From an uncultured Verrucomicrobia subdivision 3 bacterium (GTDB taxonomy: Bacteria; Verrucomicrobiota; Verrucomicrobiia; Limisphaerales; UBA11358), in the NCBI GenBank assembly GCA_903858275.1, contig CAIOIC010000106.1, positions 1 through 64,000 on the forward strand: 64,000 bases of DNA, in the 5' to 3' direction. Positions 43,101 through 51,344 of the stretch are shown in pieces (positions within the stretch are counted from its first letter, which is position 1; each line of letters begins with the position of its first letter). The notes under the pieces were generated by a model. The model worked only from the letters and a program-made list of their open reading frames with translations. It ran no database searches and was not told the origin of the DNA. The position numbers and the translations under genes are program-made.

Positions 43101-43586
43101 ATGAAATTAGACGACAAACAGCGGCAGGCCGTGACACAGTGGATTGCGGAGGGTGCAAAACTTTCGGAAATCCAAAACCGGCTGGCGGCGGAATTCAGCC
43201 TCAAGCTGACCTACATGGAAGCGCGTTTCCTGGTGGACGACCTGAAACTCACGCCGAAAGATCCGGAGCCGCCAAAAGTGGTCGAGCCGCCCGCCGCCGC
43301 CAAACCGCTCACAACCACGCCGGTTCCTGCCGACGAAGCCATCGCCGCTGATGAGATTCTGCCACCCGCCAGTAAAGTTTCCGTGACGGTGGATCAAATC
43401 ACCCGCCCCGGCTCCATCATCAGTGGAAAGGTTTCCTTCAGCGATGGCCAGACCGCTGACTGGTATCTCGACCAGACCGGCCGGCTCGGGCTGGTGCCAA
43501 AACAACCAGGCTACAAACCGTCCGCGGCCGACGTGCAGGACTTCCAGCTCGCGCTCCAACGGGAAGTCGCCAAATTGGGCTATTGA
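43101..43586 (+). CDS. Protein of unknown function downstream of sufC
   Basis: A 161-residue soluble protein with two parts. Residues 1-50 form a small helical unit (MKLDDKQRQAVTQWIAEGAK, LAAEFSLKLTYMEARFLVDD) like a helix-turn-helix. A Pro/Ala-rich linker leads to a C-terminal beta domain (TRPGSIISGKVSFSDGQTADWYLD, then TGRLGLVPKQPGYKPSAAD). It follows sufC by 13 bases, so it is probably in the suf operon. No family or enzymatic motif is recognised. Confidence 0.75.
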   Translation: MKLDDKQRQAVTQWIAEGAKLSEIQNRLAAEFSLKLTYMEARFLVDDLKLTPKDPEPPKVVEPPAAAKPLTTTPVPADEAIAADEILPPASKVSVTVDQITRPGSIISGKVSFSDGQTADWYLDQTGRLGLVPKQPGYKPSAADVQDFQLALQREVAKLGY

Positions 43587-43671
43587 TTCATTTTTGAGTT
43601 ATTGTTTTTAGTGAGGGTCCGCTCCTCACCGGCGTCCCGGCTAAAAACTCAAAATTAAAATTCAAAACTCC
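43587..43671 (+). repeat. Structured intergenic repeat before lpxK
   Basis: An outer pairing of TTTTTAG (43604-43610) with CTAAAAA and an inner GTGAGG/CCTCAC stem are visible. The right half continues with 7-base-period A-rich units (AAAACTC, AAAATTA, AAATTCA). Confidence 0.45.
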
Positions 43672-43697
43672 GTCCAGACTTGGCACAGTAGGGCGTG

Positions 43698-44870
43698 ATG
43701 CGTGAAAATTTCCGGGCTTGGGCCGAAACCCTTGAAACGTTCGTTCTCGAAGTCATCTTCGAGGAACGCCATGATTTCAAGGCGCGCCTGATGCGCGGAT
43801 TTCTCTTCGGCAGCTCTAAACTATTCACAGTCGCCGTCAAAATCCGCCGCTGGCTTTACAATTTCCGCATCCTGCGCGACAAAACGCTCGGCGTTCAGGT
43901 CATCGCCATCGGCAACCTCACCGTTGGCGGCACCGGCAAAACGCCCGTCGTGGAAAAATTTGCCCGCGAGCTCCAGAGCGCCGGACGCAAGGTCGCCATC
44001 CTCTCGCGCGGCTACCGCTCCAAACCGGTGCCCATCCACACCAGGTTTTTGAACAAAATTCTCCTGCGCGAGGATCACACCCCGCCGCGCATCGTCTCCG
44101 ACGGGAAATCCCTGCTGCTGGATTCCGAACTCGCCGGCGACGAGCCCTACATGCTTGCCTCCAATCTCAAAGATGTCGTCGTGCTCGTGGACAAGGACCG
44201 CGTGAAAAGCGGGCGTTACGCGATTGAAAAATATGGCTGCGACACGCTGCTGCTAGATGACGGTTTTCAATACTGGGATTTGCGCGGTCGCCGGCACGAT
44301 GTTGTTTTGATTGACCGCCAGCAGCCATTCGGTAATGAACATCTGCTCCCGCGCGGCACGTTACGCGAACCGCCCTCGCATCTGGCCCGCGCCCACACCA
44401 TTTTTATCACCAAGAGCGACGGCAAGACCGCCGAACTGCGCGAACGGATTGCCAAATTGAATTCCACCGCCGCCGTCATCGAATGCGTGCACCAACCGCT
44501 GTATTTCGAGGATGTTTTCACCGGCGAACGCAAGGGGTTGGAACTTCTCGCCGGCAAAAAGGTCGCTTCCTTGAGCGGCATCGCGCAGCCCGAAAGCTTC
44601 GAGCAAAGCCTCGTGAAGCTTGGTGGTGAACTCGTCTATTCCAAGCGCTTCGCCGACCATCACCGGTTTTCCCAACAGGAAATCCTGAACACCATCAACC
44701 GCGCCAAAAAGCGGCAGGCGGAAATGATCGTCACCACGCAGAAGGACGCCGTGCGTTTCCCGAAAATTGACCGCCGCGATCTGCCCTTCTATTTCATGCG
44801 CGTGGAAATCAAGATCGTCGCCGGCGCGAATGACTTTCAGGACTGCGTCCGCAAAATTTGTTTCCGCTGA
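43698..44870 (+). CDS. lpxK: Tetraacyldisaccharide 4'-kinase
   Basis: Phosphorylates the lipid A precursor at the 4' position in the inner membrane. The protein is 390 residues; the P-loop is [18 protein letters not shown], with the LpxK motifs [12 protein letters not shown] and [11 protein letters not shown]. The ATG at 43698 follows a GTG by one codon. This is the first gene of an LPS set that continues with an LpxL-like acyltransferase and a heptosyltransferase. Confidence 0.93.
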   Translation: MRENFRAWAETLETFVLEVIFEERHDFKARLMRGFLFGSSKLFTVAVKIRRWLYNFRILRDKTLGVQVIAIGNLTVGGTGKTPVVEKFARELQSAGRKVAILSRGYRSKPVPIHTRFLNKILLREDHTPPRIVSDGKSLLLDSELAGDEPYMLASNLKDVVVLVDKDRVKSGRYAIEKYGCDTLLLDDGFQYWDLRGRRHDVVLIDRQQPFGNEHLLPRGTLREPPSHLARAHTIFITKSDGKTAELRERIAKLNSTAAVIECVHQPLYFEDVFTGERKGLELLAGKKVASLSGIAQPESFEQSLVKLGGELVYSKRFADHHRFSQQEILNTINRAKKRQAEMIVTTQKDAVRFPKIDRRDLPFYFMRVEIKIVAGANDFQDCVRKICFR

Positions 44871-44871
44871 T

Positions 44872-45741
44872 ATGGATACTCTGATTTACATCGTCGCCCG
44901 CGCATTCATCGCGTTCATCCAGCTTTTGCCGTTGAACATGGTCGCCTGGCTCGGACGGACAGGCGGCACGCTGGCGTTTCATCTCGACCGACGTCATCAG
45001 CGCGTAGTGCGGGACAACCTCACGCTGTGTTTCGGCAATGAAAAATCGGCGGCGGAAATTTTGGAAATCGCGCACGAAACTTTCCGTCGCATCGGCGAAA
45101 ATTATCTCTGCGCCATCAAAACCTCCGCGATGACGGCGGCGGAACTGAAACCGCACGTCGAATTCGTTGGCATTGAGCGCCTGCCGCAAAAATCCGGCGA
45201 TGCCCCGCTACGCAACGTGGTTGTTGCCATCGGCCACTTCGGAAACTTCGAGCTTTATGCGCGGTTTAGTGATGTCCGTCCGGATTACCAGTGCGCCACG
45301 ACCTATCGTGCGCTCCGCCAGCCGGTGCTGAACCGGCTGATGCAGGATTTGCGCAACACCAGCGGCTGCCTCTATTTCGAGCGCCGCGCCGACGGACCGC
45401 TGCTGCGCGCCATGATGAATCGCGGCGGCATCATTCTCGGCCTGCTCGCCGACCAGAGTTCGAAAGGTTTGCGCGCCCCGTTTCTCGGCCACGATTGCAA
45501 CACCGGTCTTGCGCCCGCCGTGCTGGCGCTGCGTTACAACGCCGATCTTTATTCCGCCATCTGCTATCGCATCGCTCCCGCAAAATGGCGGGTGGAACTC
45601 GGTGAAATAATTCCCACGCAAGCTGACGGCCATCCGCGCCCGTCTGAAGAAATCATCCGCGACGTAAATTCCGTGCTGGAAGCCGCCGTCCGCCGCGACC
45701 CGGCGAATTGGTTTTGGGTTCACCGCCGATGGAAGGACTGA
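44872..45741 (+). CDS. LpxL/HtrB-like lipid A acyltransferase
   Basis: A 289-residue membrane-associated acyltransferase. The catalytic motif H-x4-E is GHFGNFE (H122, E127). The DQSSKGLRAPFLG segment and the WVHRRWKD end are typical of the LpxL/LpxM family. It starts one base after lpxK stops. One membrane helix is predicted near residues 7-25. Confidence 0.9.
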   Translation: MDTLIYIVARAFIAFIQLLPLNMVAWLGRTGGTLAFHLDRRHQRVVRDNLTLCFGNEKSAAEILEIAHETFRRIGENYLCAIKTSAMTAAELKPHVEFVGIERLPQKSGDAPLRNVVVAIGHFGNFELYARFSDVRPDYQCATTYRALRQPVLNRLMQDLRNTSGCLYFERRADGPLLRAMMNRGGIILGLLADQSSKGLRAPFLGHDCNTGLAPAVLALRYNADLYSAICYRIAPAKWRVELGEIIPTQADGHPRPSEEIIRDVNSVLEAAVRRDPANWFWVHRRWKD

Positions 45742-45763
45742 TGAAAACTGCGTTTTCAAAAAC

Positions 45764-45825
45764 GAGGATGGAGGATGGAGGATAGAAAATGGCCGCCCAT
45801 CCGCCATCCGCCATCCGCCATCCGC
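45764..45825 (+). repeat. Heptad inverted repeat over the ribosome-binding site and start of the heptosyltransferase gene
   Basis: Three units of GAGGATG/GAGGATA (45764-45784) face four units of CATCCGC (45798-45825). GGATGG pairs with CCATCC, so a hairpin can form with the Shine-Dalgarno GGAGG in the left arm and the start ATG in the 12-base loop. Confidence 0.7.
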
Positions 45826-46925
45826 GCCACATCCTGGTGCGCGGCGTAAACTGGCTGGGCGACGCCGTGATGACCACCCCGGCGCTGTTGCGATTGCGGG
45901 AAATATATCCGGATGCACGCATCACCTTGCTTTGCCCGGAGAAGCTCAGCGAACTGTGGCTCCACCACCCGGCGGTGGATCAAACACTTCCTTTCGCAGT
46001 CGGCGAAAGTGTTTTTGCTACAGCCAAGAAACTGCGGGCGGAGAAATTAGACCTTGCGGTAGTGTTGCCCAATTCGCCGCGCGCGGCGCTGGAAGTTTTT
46101 CTGGCGGGCATTCCGCAGCGCGTCGGTTATGCGCGTCCCTGGCGGAATTTATTCCTGACGCAGGTTGTCGCCTCGCGAACTGGAGGCGTCAAAATGCGTA
46201 AGCGCTCCGAGACGGAAATCCGGCACCTCGTGACCCGGCCGCAAAGTCACGCAACCGTCTCGCCGGCACTGCTTTTATTTAGTCACCAAACTAACGAATA
46301 TCTCCACCTCGCCGCTGCCCTCGGCGCAAATTCGGAACCGCTCGCGCCACATCTGGCCGTAACGCCGGGAGAGATTGAAGCGGCCAAGAGGAAGTTCGGA
46401 TTGGAGAAAATATCACAGCCTGTTTTTGGCCTGAATCCCGGCGCGGAATACGGGCCGGCCAAGCGGTGGCCGGTGGATAAGTTTATTGCCGCCGCGAACA
46501 AGCTCCAGCAGCAGACGAATTGCATCTGGCTAATCTTCGGCGGCAAAAGCGATGTGGAGCTCGCCACTCGTATTGCAGGCGCAATCCGGCATCCAGCATC
46601 CAGCATCCAGCATCTCAACCTCGCTTGGAAAACTTCTTTGCGAGAGTTAATGGCCTTGCTTAAGACTTGCCGGGTGCTACTCACGAACGATACCGGACCC
46701 ATGCACGTCGCCGCCGCGCTCGGCACGCCGGTGGTGGTGCCGTTCGGCAGCACGTCGCCGGAACTGACCGGGCCGGGTTTGCCGGGCGACGCGCGTCACC
46801 GGCTGCTCAAATCTGACGCGCCGTGCTCGCCCTGTTTTTTGCGCGATTGCCCGATTGATTTCCGCTGCATGAACGACGTAAGCGTTGAGCGGGTGGTGGA
46901 AGCCGTTTTGAAAGCTTTCCATTGA
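45789..46925 (+). CDS. waaF: LPS heptosyltransferase II-like glycosyltransferase
   Basis: A 378-residue GT9 glycosyltransferase that adds heptose to the LPS core. VRGVNWLGDAVMTTPALLRL is the family start, with the donor-binding part LNPGAEYGPAKRWPVDKFIA and the terminal LLTNDTGPMHVAAALGTPVVVPFGST. The ATG at 45789 has a good GGAGG seven bases upstream, and both come from the heptad repeat. Residues 3-13 (AHPPSAIRHPRH) are encoded by CATCCGC repeats. An internal run of CATCCAG repeats (46590-46614) encodes RHPASSIQH. Changes of one 7-base unit would shift the frame. Confidence 0.9.
   Translation: MAAHPPSAIRHPRHILVRGVNWLGDAVMTTPALLRLREIYPDARITLLCPEKLSELWLHHPAVDQTLPFAVGESVFATAKKLRAEKLDLAVVLPNSPRAALEVFLAGIPQRVGYARPWRNLFLTQVVASRTGGVKMRKRSETEIRHLVTRPQSHATVSPALLLFSHQTNEYLHLAAALGANSEPLAPHLAVTPGEIEAAKRKFGLEKISQPVFGLNPGAEYGPAKRWPVDKFIAAANKLQQQTNCIWLIFGGKSDVELATRIAGAIRHPASSIQHLNLAWKTSLRELMALLKTCRVLLTNDTGPMHVAAALGTPVVVPFGSTSPELTGPGLPGDARHRLLKSDAPCSPCFLRDCPIDFRCMNDVSVERVVEAVLKAFH
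46590..46614 (+). repeat. Heptad tandem repeat (CATCCAG)x3.5 inside the heptosyltransferase gene
   Basis: Three perfect CATCCAG units and a partial fourth lie in frame at about residues 268-276, in a surface-loop-like region between the donor-site strand and the SLREL helix. The unit length is not a multiple of three. Confidence 0.75.
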
Positions 46926-47016
46926 TCCGCCGAACACCAGATCGCCAGGTTTTCAAACACGGATTGTCGGCGAAAGCTGTAGTGCGTCAACGAGGGTGAG
47001 ATTTTTCATTGAAGAA

Positions 47017-48174
47017 TTAAAGGCGTTCTCCAAGTGTGCCGGCAGACCAGGCATCAAGTAGCTTTGCCATGTCCGCAAAAGAAGCGGAACGACCGGAGCG
47101 GACAAAATGGCCGCTGGCGCAATTGCCAGCCAGCGCGATGCTGGCATCATCAAGCCCTTTTAGTGCGGCTGCCAGACAGCCGGCGCCAAAATTGTCGCCC
47201 GCACCCGTCGAGATCAATGGTTCGCGGCAAAACGGCCCCGGCACATAGACCGTGCCCGCAGCACTGGCGCAGGCTGCCCCGTTATTCGGATGCACAATGA
47301 CGCGATCCACCGCAATGCGCGAACGCAGGAAGGCCGCAAGCTCCGCCACGGAATCGGCGTCCTTGCGACCATGATAAGCGCCGCCGAAAACTTCGCCCAT
47401 CTGCCACGCCTCTTTCAGATTGAAGCTCAGCAGAGTCTGACACTGGCGGGTGATGGCGGGCATGCGGGCGAGCAAATCCTCCCGGTCTGCTAACGGGCGA
47501 GTCTCGAACTCAGCCAGATCCATAAAGTAATAAACTTTTTTTACGGGCACTCCAAATTGCGCCAGCCGTGCGGCCAACTGGCTCCAGATTTCACCGGCGT
47601 GAGGCAGCTTGCCCCAGTTGACGGCGCTGATGAAGGCAGCTTTTTGGAGTTCCGCGTCGAGTGCGGCCTGACCGACGCATTCCAGCAGGCGTTCCCAAGT
47701 GACTTCCGCGCAGGCCGACAGGTCGTTGAGCATGACCTTGCCATCGGTGAACTCAAGGCAGGTGGTTTGCGCGGCCCGTCCCAGTGTGTAAAGCCGTTTG
47801 GTCTTCCCGCCTAACGCCGCTTGAAAAATGGGCAGCACCTCGGGGTGACCCAATGCTCCGATGTAAGTGACATCAATCTGGCCGGAGTAAATGTCATTCA
47901 GCGCGGCAGCGAAGAGCGGGCCGTTGCCGCCGAACTTGTCGCCCAAATGCCGCACGGGATAGGACGCGGCAACCCCGGCCGCCGCCGTCAGCTTCGGGCC
48001 AAGCTCGGCCATGGATGGGGGAGTTTGCAGTCGGACGAAGGTGTCAATAAAGCCGTCGAAACCGCACAAGCCGGAGAACTTGGTCGGCACAGCGACGGCG
48101 GTCCTCGCCTTGAATTCCCGAATGACCGGGGCGAGCGATTGAACGTCGCGATGAATCGTCATGGTCTTGGACAT
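47017..48174 (-). CDS. PfkB-family carbohydrate kinase
   Basis: A 385-residue ribokinase-fold sugar kinase. FSGLCGFDGFIDTFV and GDKFGGNGPLFAAAL hold the substrate site, and the catalytic signature is STGAGDNFGAGCLAAAL. It is longer at the N-terminus than ribokinase. It begins one base after the sugar porter gene ends, so porter and kinase form one operon, with the kinase trapping imported sugar. The substrate is not readable from the sequence. Confidence 0.85.
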   Translation of the reverse strand: MSKTMTIHRDVQSLAPVIREFKARTAVAVPTKFSGLCGFDGFIDTFVRLQTPPSMAELGPKLTAAAGVAASYPVRHLGDKFGGNGPLFAAALNDIYSGQIDVTYIGALGHPEVLPIFQAALGGKTKRLYTLGRAAQTTCLEFTDGKVMLNDLSACAEVTWERLLECVGQAALDAELQKAAFISAVNWGKLPHAGEIWSQLAARLAQFGVPVKKVYYFMDLAEFETRPLADREDLLARMPAITRQCQTLLSFNLKEAWQMGEVFGGAYHGRKDADSVAELAAFLRSRIAVDRVIVHPNNGAACASAAGTVYVPGPFCREPLISTGAGDNFGAGCLAAALKGLDDASIALAGNCASGHFVRSGRSASFADMAKLLDAWSAGTLGERL

Positions 48175-48175
48175 A

Positions 48176-49552
48176 TTATTGGGTTTCCTTGGTGGTTTCG
48201 GGTTCGATGCCTAGTTTGTGCTGCATGTCTTCGAGGGAAATACCCTTGGTTTCAGGCACCATGATCTTCACCCAGACAAGTTGCAGCACCATCATGAAAC
48301 CAAAGAACAGAAAAATATATCCGGCCCGCTGCGGCTGCTCGTTCGCGCCGGACAACTTGACCATTATCGGGAAAACCGTCGTGAGCAATGCGGCAAAAAC
48401 CCAGTGCGTGGCGCTGCCCAGCGTCTGGCCTTGGGCGCGATGGCGGTTGGGAAAAATCTCTGAGATAAGCACCCAGATGACCGCGCCCTGACCCACGGCA
48501 TGCGCGGCGATGAACGCAAAGATGCACGCCGGCACAATGGAATAATGCTGCGTTAAAAACGCCCACGCCGTCAGCCCCAGCGACGCGATGTAACCAAACG
48601 AGCCGATGAACAGCAGCGTGCGCCGGCCCAGCCGGTCAATCAGCCACAGTCCCACGAAGGTGAAAATCAAATTCGTGATGCCGATGCCGACGGATTGCAG
48701 CAGCGCGGCTTTCTCGCCCAGCCCTGTCAGTTCAAAGATGCGCGGCGCGAAATAGAGGATGGCGTTGATGCCGGAAAGCTGGTTGAAGAACGCCACCAAA
48801 AACGCGAGAAAAATCGGAATGCGCAGACGCCACGTCCAGAAGTTGGAGGCCACGGTGTTTTCGGCTTTGGCCGCCGCCATTAATTCATCCGCGTGAGCTT
48901 CACGCCGGGCCGGCGGCAATTCGGGTTCAATCAATTTCAACACCGCCAGTCCGGCCGCGCGGTCGCCCTTGCGACTGATCAACCAGCGCGGGCTTTCCGG
49001 CAAAGCCAGACACATCACCGCATAGATGACGGAAGGAACCGCTGCGATGCCCAGCATCCAGCGCCAGGCATCCGCGCCACCAAGACGCGCAATGATGGCG
49101 TTGGAAGCGAAAGCCACGATTATGCCGAAAACGATGTTGAACTGGAACATTCCCGTGAGCCGACCGCGATGATCCGCCGGTGCGATTTCCGAAATGTAAA
49201 GCGGCGCCGCCACCGTCGAGATGCCGATGCCGATGCCACCGATGACCCGGGCGGCGATGAACATGCCCACCCCGTTGGCAAAGGCGCAGCCGAACGCCGA
49301 AATGATGTAAAGCCCGCCGATGAACAGCAGCGTTTTTTTTCGGCCGAATTTATCGGTGGGCCAGCCGCCGAACAGTGAACCCAGCACCGTGCCGTAAAGC
49401 GCCGAGCCCATCGCGAGTCCGTGCACTCCCGCGCTCAAGCCCCAAAGTTTCTGAATGGTCTGTTCCGCGCCGGAGATGACGACGGTGTCAAAGCCGAACA
49501 GGAATCCGGCGAGCGCCGAGGTGATGGACCAAAAGAAAAGACGTGCGTTCAT
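48176..49552 (-). CDS. Sugar porter (MFS) transporter
   Basis: A 458-residue twelve-helix H+/sugar symporter. Signatures are GFLFGFDTVVISGAE, GWPTDKFGRKKTLLF, RVIGGIGIGISTVAAPLYIS, PESPRWLI, and the C-terminal PETKGISLEDMQ. The gene is divergent from an AraC-type regulator, and a 20-base direct repeat sits between them. Confidence 0.93.
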   Translation of the reverse strand: MNARLFFWSITSALAGFLFGFDTVVISGAEQTIQKLWGLSAGVHGLAMGSALYGTVLGSLFGGWPTDKFGRKKTLLFIGGLYIISAFGCAFANGVGMFIAARVIGGIGIGISTVAAPLYISEIAPADHRGRLTGMFQFNIVFGIIVAFASNAIIARLGGADAWRWMLGIAAVPSVIYAVMCLALPESPRWLISRKGDRAAGLAVLKLIEPELPPARREAHADELMAAAKAENTVASNFWTWRLRIPIFLAFLVAFFNQLSGINAILYFAPRIFELTGLGEKAALLQSVGIGITNLIFTFVGLWLIDRLGRRTLLFIGSFGYIASLGLTAWAFLTQHYSIVPACIFAFIAAHAVGQGAVIWVLISEIFPNRHRAQGQTLGSATHWVFAALLTTVFPIMVKLSGANEQPQRAGYIFLFFGFMMVLQLVWVKIMVPETKGISLEDMQHKLGIEPETTKETQ

Positions 49553-49601
49553 AGAGTGATGCAGTTAACAGAGTTGGTGTCAGATGATTGCCGAATTGTG
49601 G

Positions 49602-49641
49602 ACTTTGACTCGTAATCCGTCACTTTGACACATAAACCATT
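49602..49641 (+). promoter_or_regulatory. Candidate AraC-type operator, 20-base direct repeat
   Basis: Two adjacent 20-base half-sites: ACTTTGACTCGTAATCCGTC and ACTTTGACACATAAACCATT. They share ACTTTGAC, TAA and CC at identical positions. The 20-base phase puts both on the same DNA face, as in known AraC-family sites. Confidence 0.65.
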
Positions 49642-49659
49642 TACTGGTAGATATGGAGC

Positions 49660-50484
49660 ATGGCTAACCTTTCCGCCAGAGATTGTTTTACCCTGCCGCT
49701 TGGTCTTAAACCAGAGATTCACCAGGCTGGCTTGGGTGAACACGGTGTGCGGAAAAAAGAATCTTTTATCCGGCCTAAGCTATGGGCATTGCACCTCTAC
49801 TTCTGGGACGGACGGTTGGACATAGGTGGACGGGCATTTGAGATTCATCCCCGAAACATCGGACTTACGCCGCCGGCCACCAAACTAACCTGGCATCACC
49901 CGTTGAAACCGTGTCGGCATTACTTCGTGCATTTCACTTTCCCTGACAAATTGGGGAAAAATCCCGCCATTGAAGTTCCTGCCATGTATCCGCTAGGCAT
50001 CCGCTTTGAGCAGTTTCACCAGCCGTTTGGTATGCTGGTCAAGTGGTCGGCCACAAATTCACTTCGCGCAGAAATAATCCTCTGGGAAATGCTCTGGCGA
50101 CTCTCCGACCTGATTCGTCCTGCCACACCAATGCTTACCATCCGCCCGGGCCCGGTTGAGACTGCATTGGGAATCATTGAGAACGAGTTGGATCAAAGTC
50201 TGAACGCCAAGTCACTGGCGCAACGAGTCGCGCTCTCCTACTCGCAGTTGAACCGGCTGTTCAAAGAACATTTCTCCGTCAGCCTCGCGCAATACATTGT
50301 GAACGAAAGGTTCAAACGCGCCGACACCCTCCTGCGTGAATCGAACCTACCCATCAAGGCCATCGCCGAGCAGCTTGGCCTCTCTGATCTTCAGCACTTC
50401 AATAAATTTATCCGCTCGCGCACCGGACTGCCACCGCGCGCTTTCCGCGAAGCCAACATGGTGGGTGCGCTCCAGCGGCCCTGA
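49660..50484 (+). CDS. AraC-family transcriptional regulator
   Basis: A 274-residue regulator. The N-terminal beta part includes LWALHLYFWDGRLDIGGRAF; two helix-turn-helix units follow at about residues 170-265 (KSLAQRVALSYSQLNRLFKE and IKAIAEQLGLSDLQHFNKFI). It is divergent from the sugar porter-kinase operon and most likely activates it with the sugar as ligand. A GGAG lies shortly before the ATG. Confidence 0.9.
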   Translation: MANLSARDCFTLPLGLKPEIHQAGLGEHGVRKKESFIRPKLWALHLYFWDGRLDIGGRAFEIHPRNIGLTPPATKLTWHHPLKPCRHYFVHFTFPDKLGKNPAIEVPAMYPLGIRFEQFHQPFGMLVKWSATNSLRAEIILWEMLWRLSDLIRPATPMLTIRPGPVETALGIIENELDQSLNAKSLAQRVALSYSQLNRLFKEHFSVSLAQYIVNERFKRADTLLRESNLPIKAIAEQLGLSDLQHFNKFIRSRTGLPPRAFREANMVGALQRP

Positions 50485-50528
50485 TTTTTTCGTCCGTTAC
50501 CGGAAAGGTTCCGTGTATCCTTCCGGCA

Positions 50529-51341
50529 TCATTTAGCGGTTTCCTTGGCGACCTTGATTCCTTCCAGTGCCGCCGAATTTTTGGGTTCCAGCTTGAGCGC
50601 CGCCTCAAAGGCTGCTGCGGCTTCAGGGGATTTTCCTTGAGCCGCCAGAATCTGGCCGCGCAAGGAGTGGGCCGACGCCGTGGGATTTTTTCCCAGACTC
50701 TTTTGGATGTTGGTGAGAGCTTGATTGTAATTTTTGGTCTGGAATTGTTTCTCTGCCAATCTAAGAAACCGGTGGGCCACGGAAGCCTCCCCGCCTAGAA
50801 CGGCAGCCGTTGGTTTGAGCACCTGCGCCAGCTCGTCATCGGTGATTTCCTTCAAGGCATGGAGGATTTGAGCGCGAATGACGGCGCCATAATTCACCTT
50901 GGCAAATGGCTGATAGGCGATGAGCTTGCGGTTTTGGTCGGTGATGCCGACCACCGGATGCAGAACGACCCCGAACTTGCCATACAGGGCATCGCCCTGA
51001 TCAATCAGGACCGGCATGGTAATCCCAGCGGCCTTGACCTCTGCTTCCACTTTGCTTCTGGGGATCCGGTCAGAAACCACGGCGCTCCAGTGCACCGGCT
51101 TCCCGGACATTTCTTTTTCGCAGGCGGCGATCTGGGCTAAAGCTTGATTGGAGTGGGACAGCTCCGGATTGAGGAATATGAAAATGCTGACGTTCGTATC
51201 ACCCAGCAGATTTTGCGGCACACCCGCGAGTGTCGGCAGCGAAACATTCTCGACCACCGCGCCGATGGGGACGTTGGCAAAAGCCAAAACCGACAGCGAC
51301 CAAAGCATTCCGCCAGCGGCAAGGTAGGCAAGCCGGCGCAT
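50529..51341 (-). CDS. Secreted redoxin/TPR protein paired with multiheme cytochrome
   Basis: A 270-residue exported protein. After a signal peptide (about residues 1-22) comes a thioredoxin-like AhpC/TlpA region (VSLPTLAGVPQNLLGDTNVS) in which the catalytic CxxC is absent (FLNPELSHSN instead). The C-terminus holds two TPR units (YNQALTNIQKSLGKNPTASA, AFEAALKLEPKNSAALEG). It begins three bases after the cytochrome gene, so it may help assemble or dock the cytochrome. Confidence 0.78.
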   Translation of the reverse strand: MRRLAYLAAGGMLWSLSVLAFANVPIGAVVENVSLPTLAGVPQNLLGDTNVSIFIFLNPELSHSNQALAQIAACEKEMSGKPVHWSAVVSDRIPRSKVEAEVKAAGITMPVLIDQGDALYGKFGVVLHPVVGITDQNRKLIAYQPFAKVNYGAVIRAQILHALKEITDDELAQVLKPTAAVLGGEASVAHRFLRLAEKQFQTKNYNQALTNIQKSLGKNPTASAHSLRGQILAAQGKSPEAAAAFEAALKLEPKNSAALEGIKVAKETAK

Positions 51342-51344
51342 AGG

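Noticed and set aside
46926-47016. Tiny frame MKNLTLVDALQLSPTIRV after the PfkB gene
   Set aside because: Eighteen residues, no ribosome-binding site and no hydrophobic or conserved pattern.
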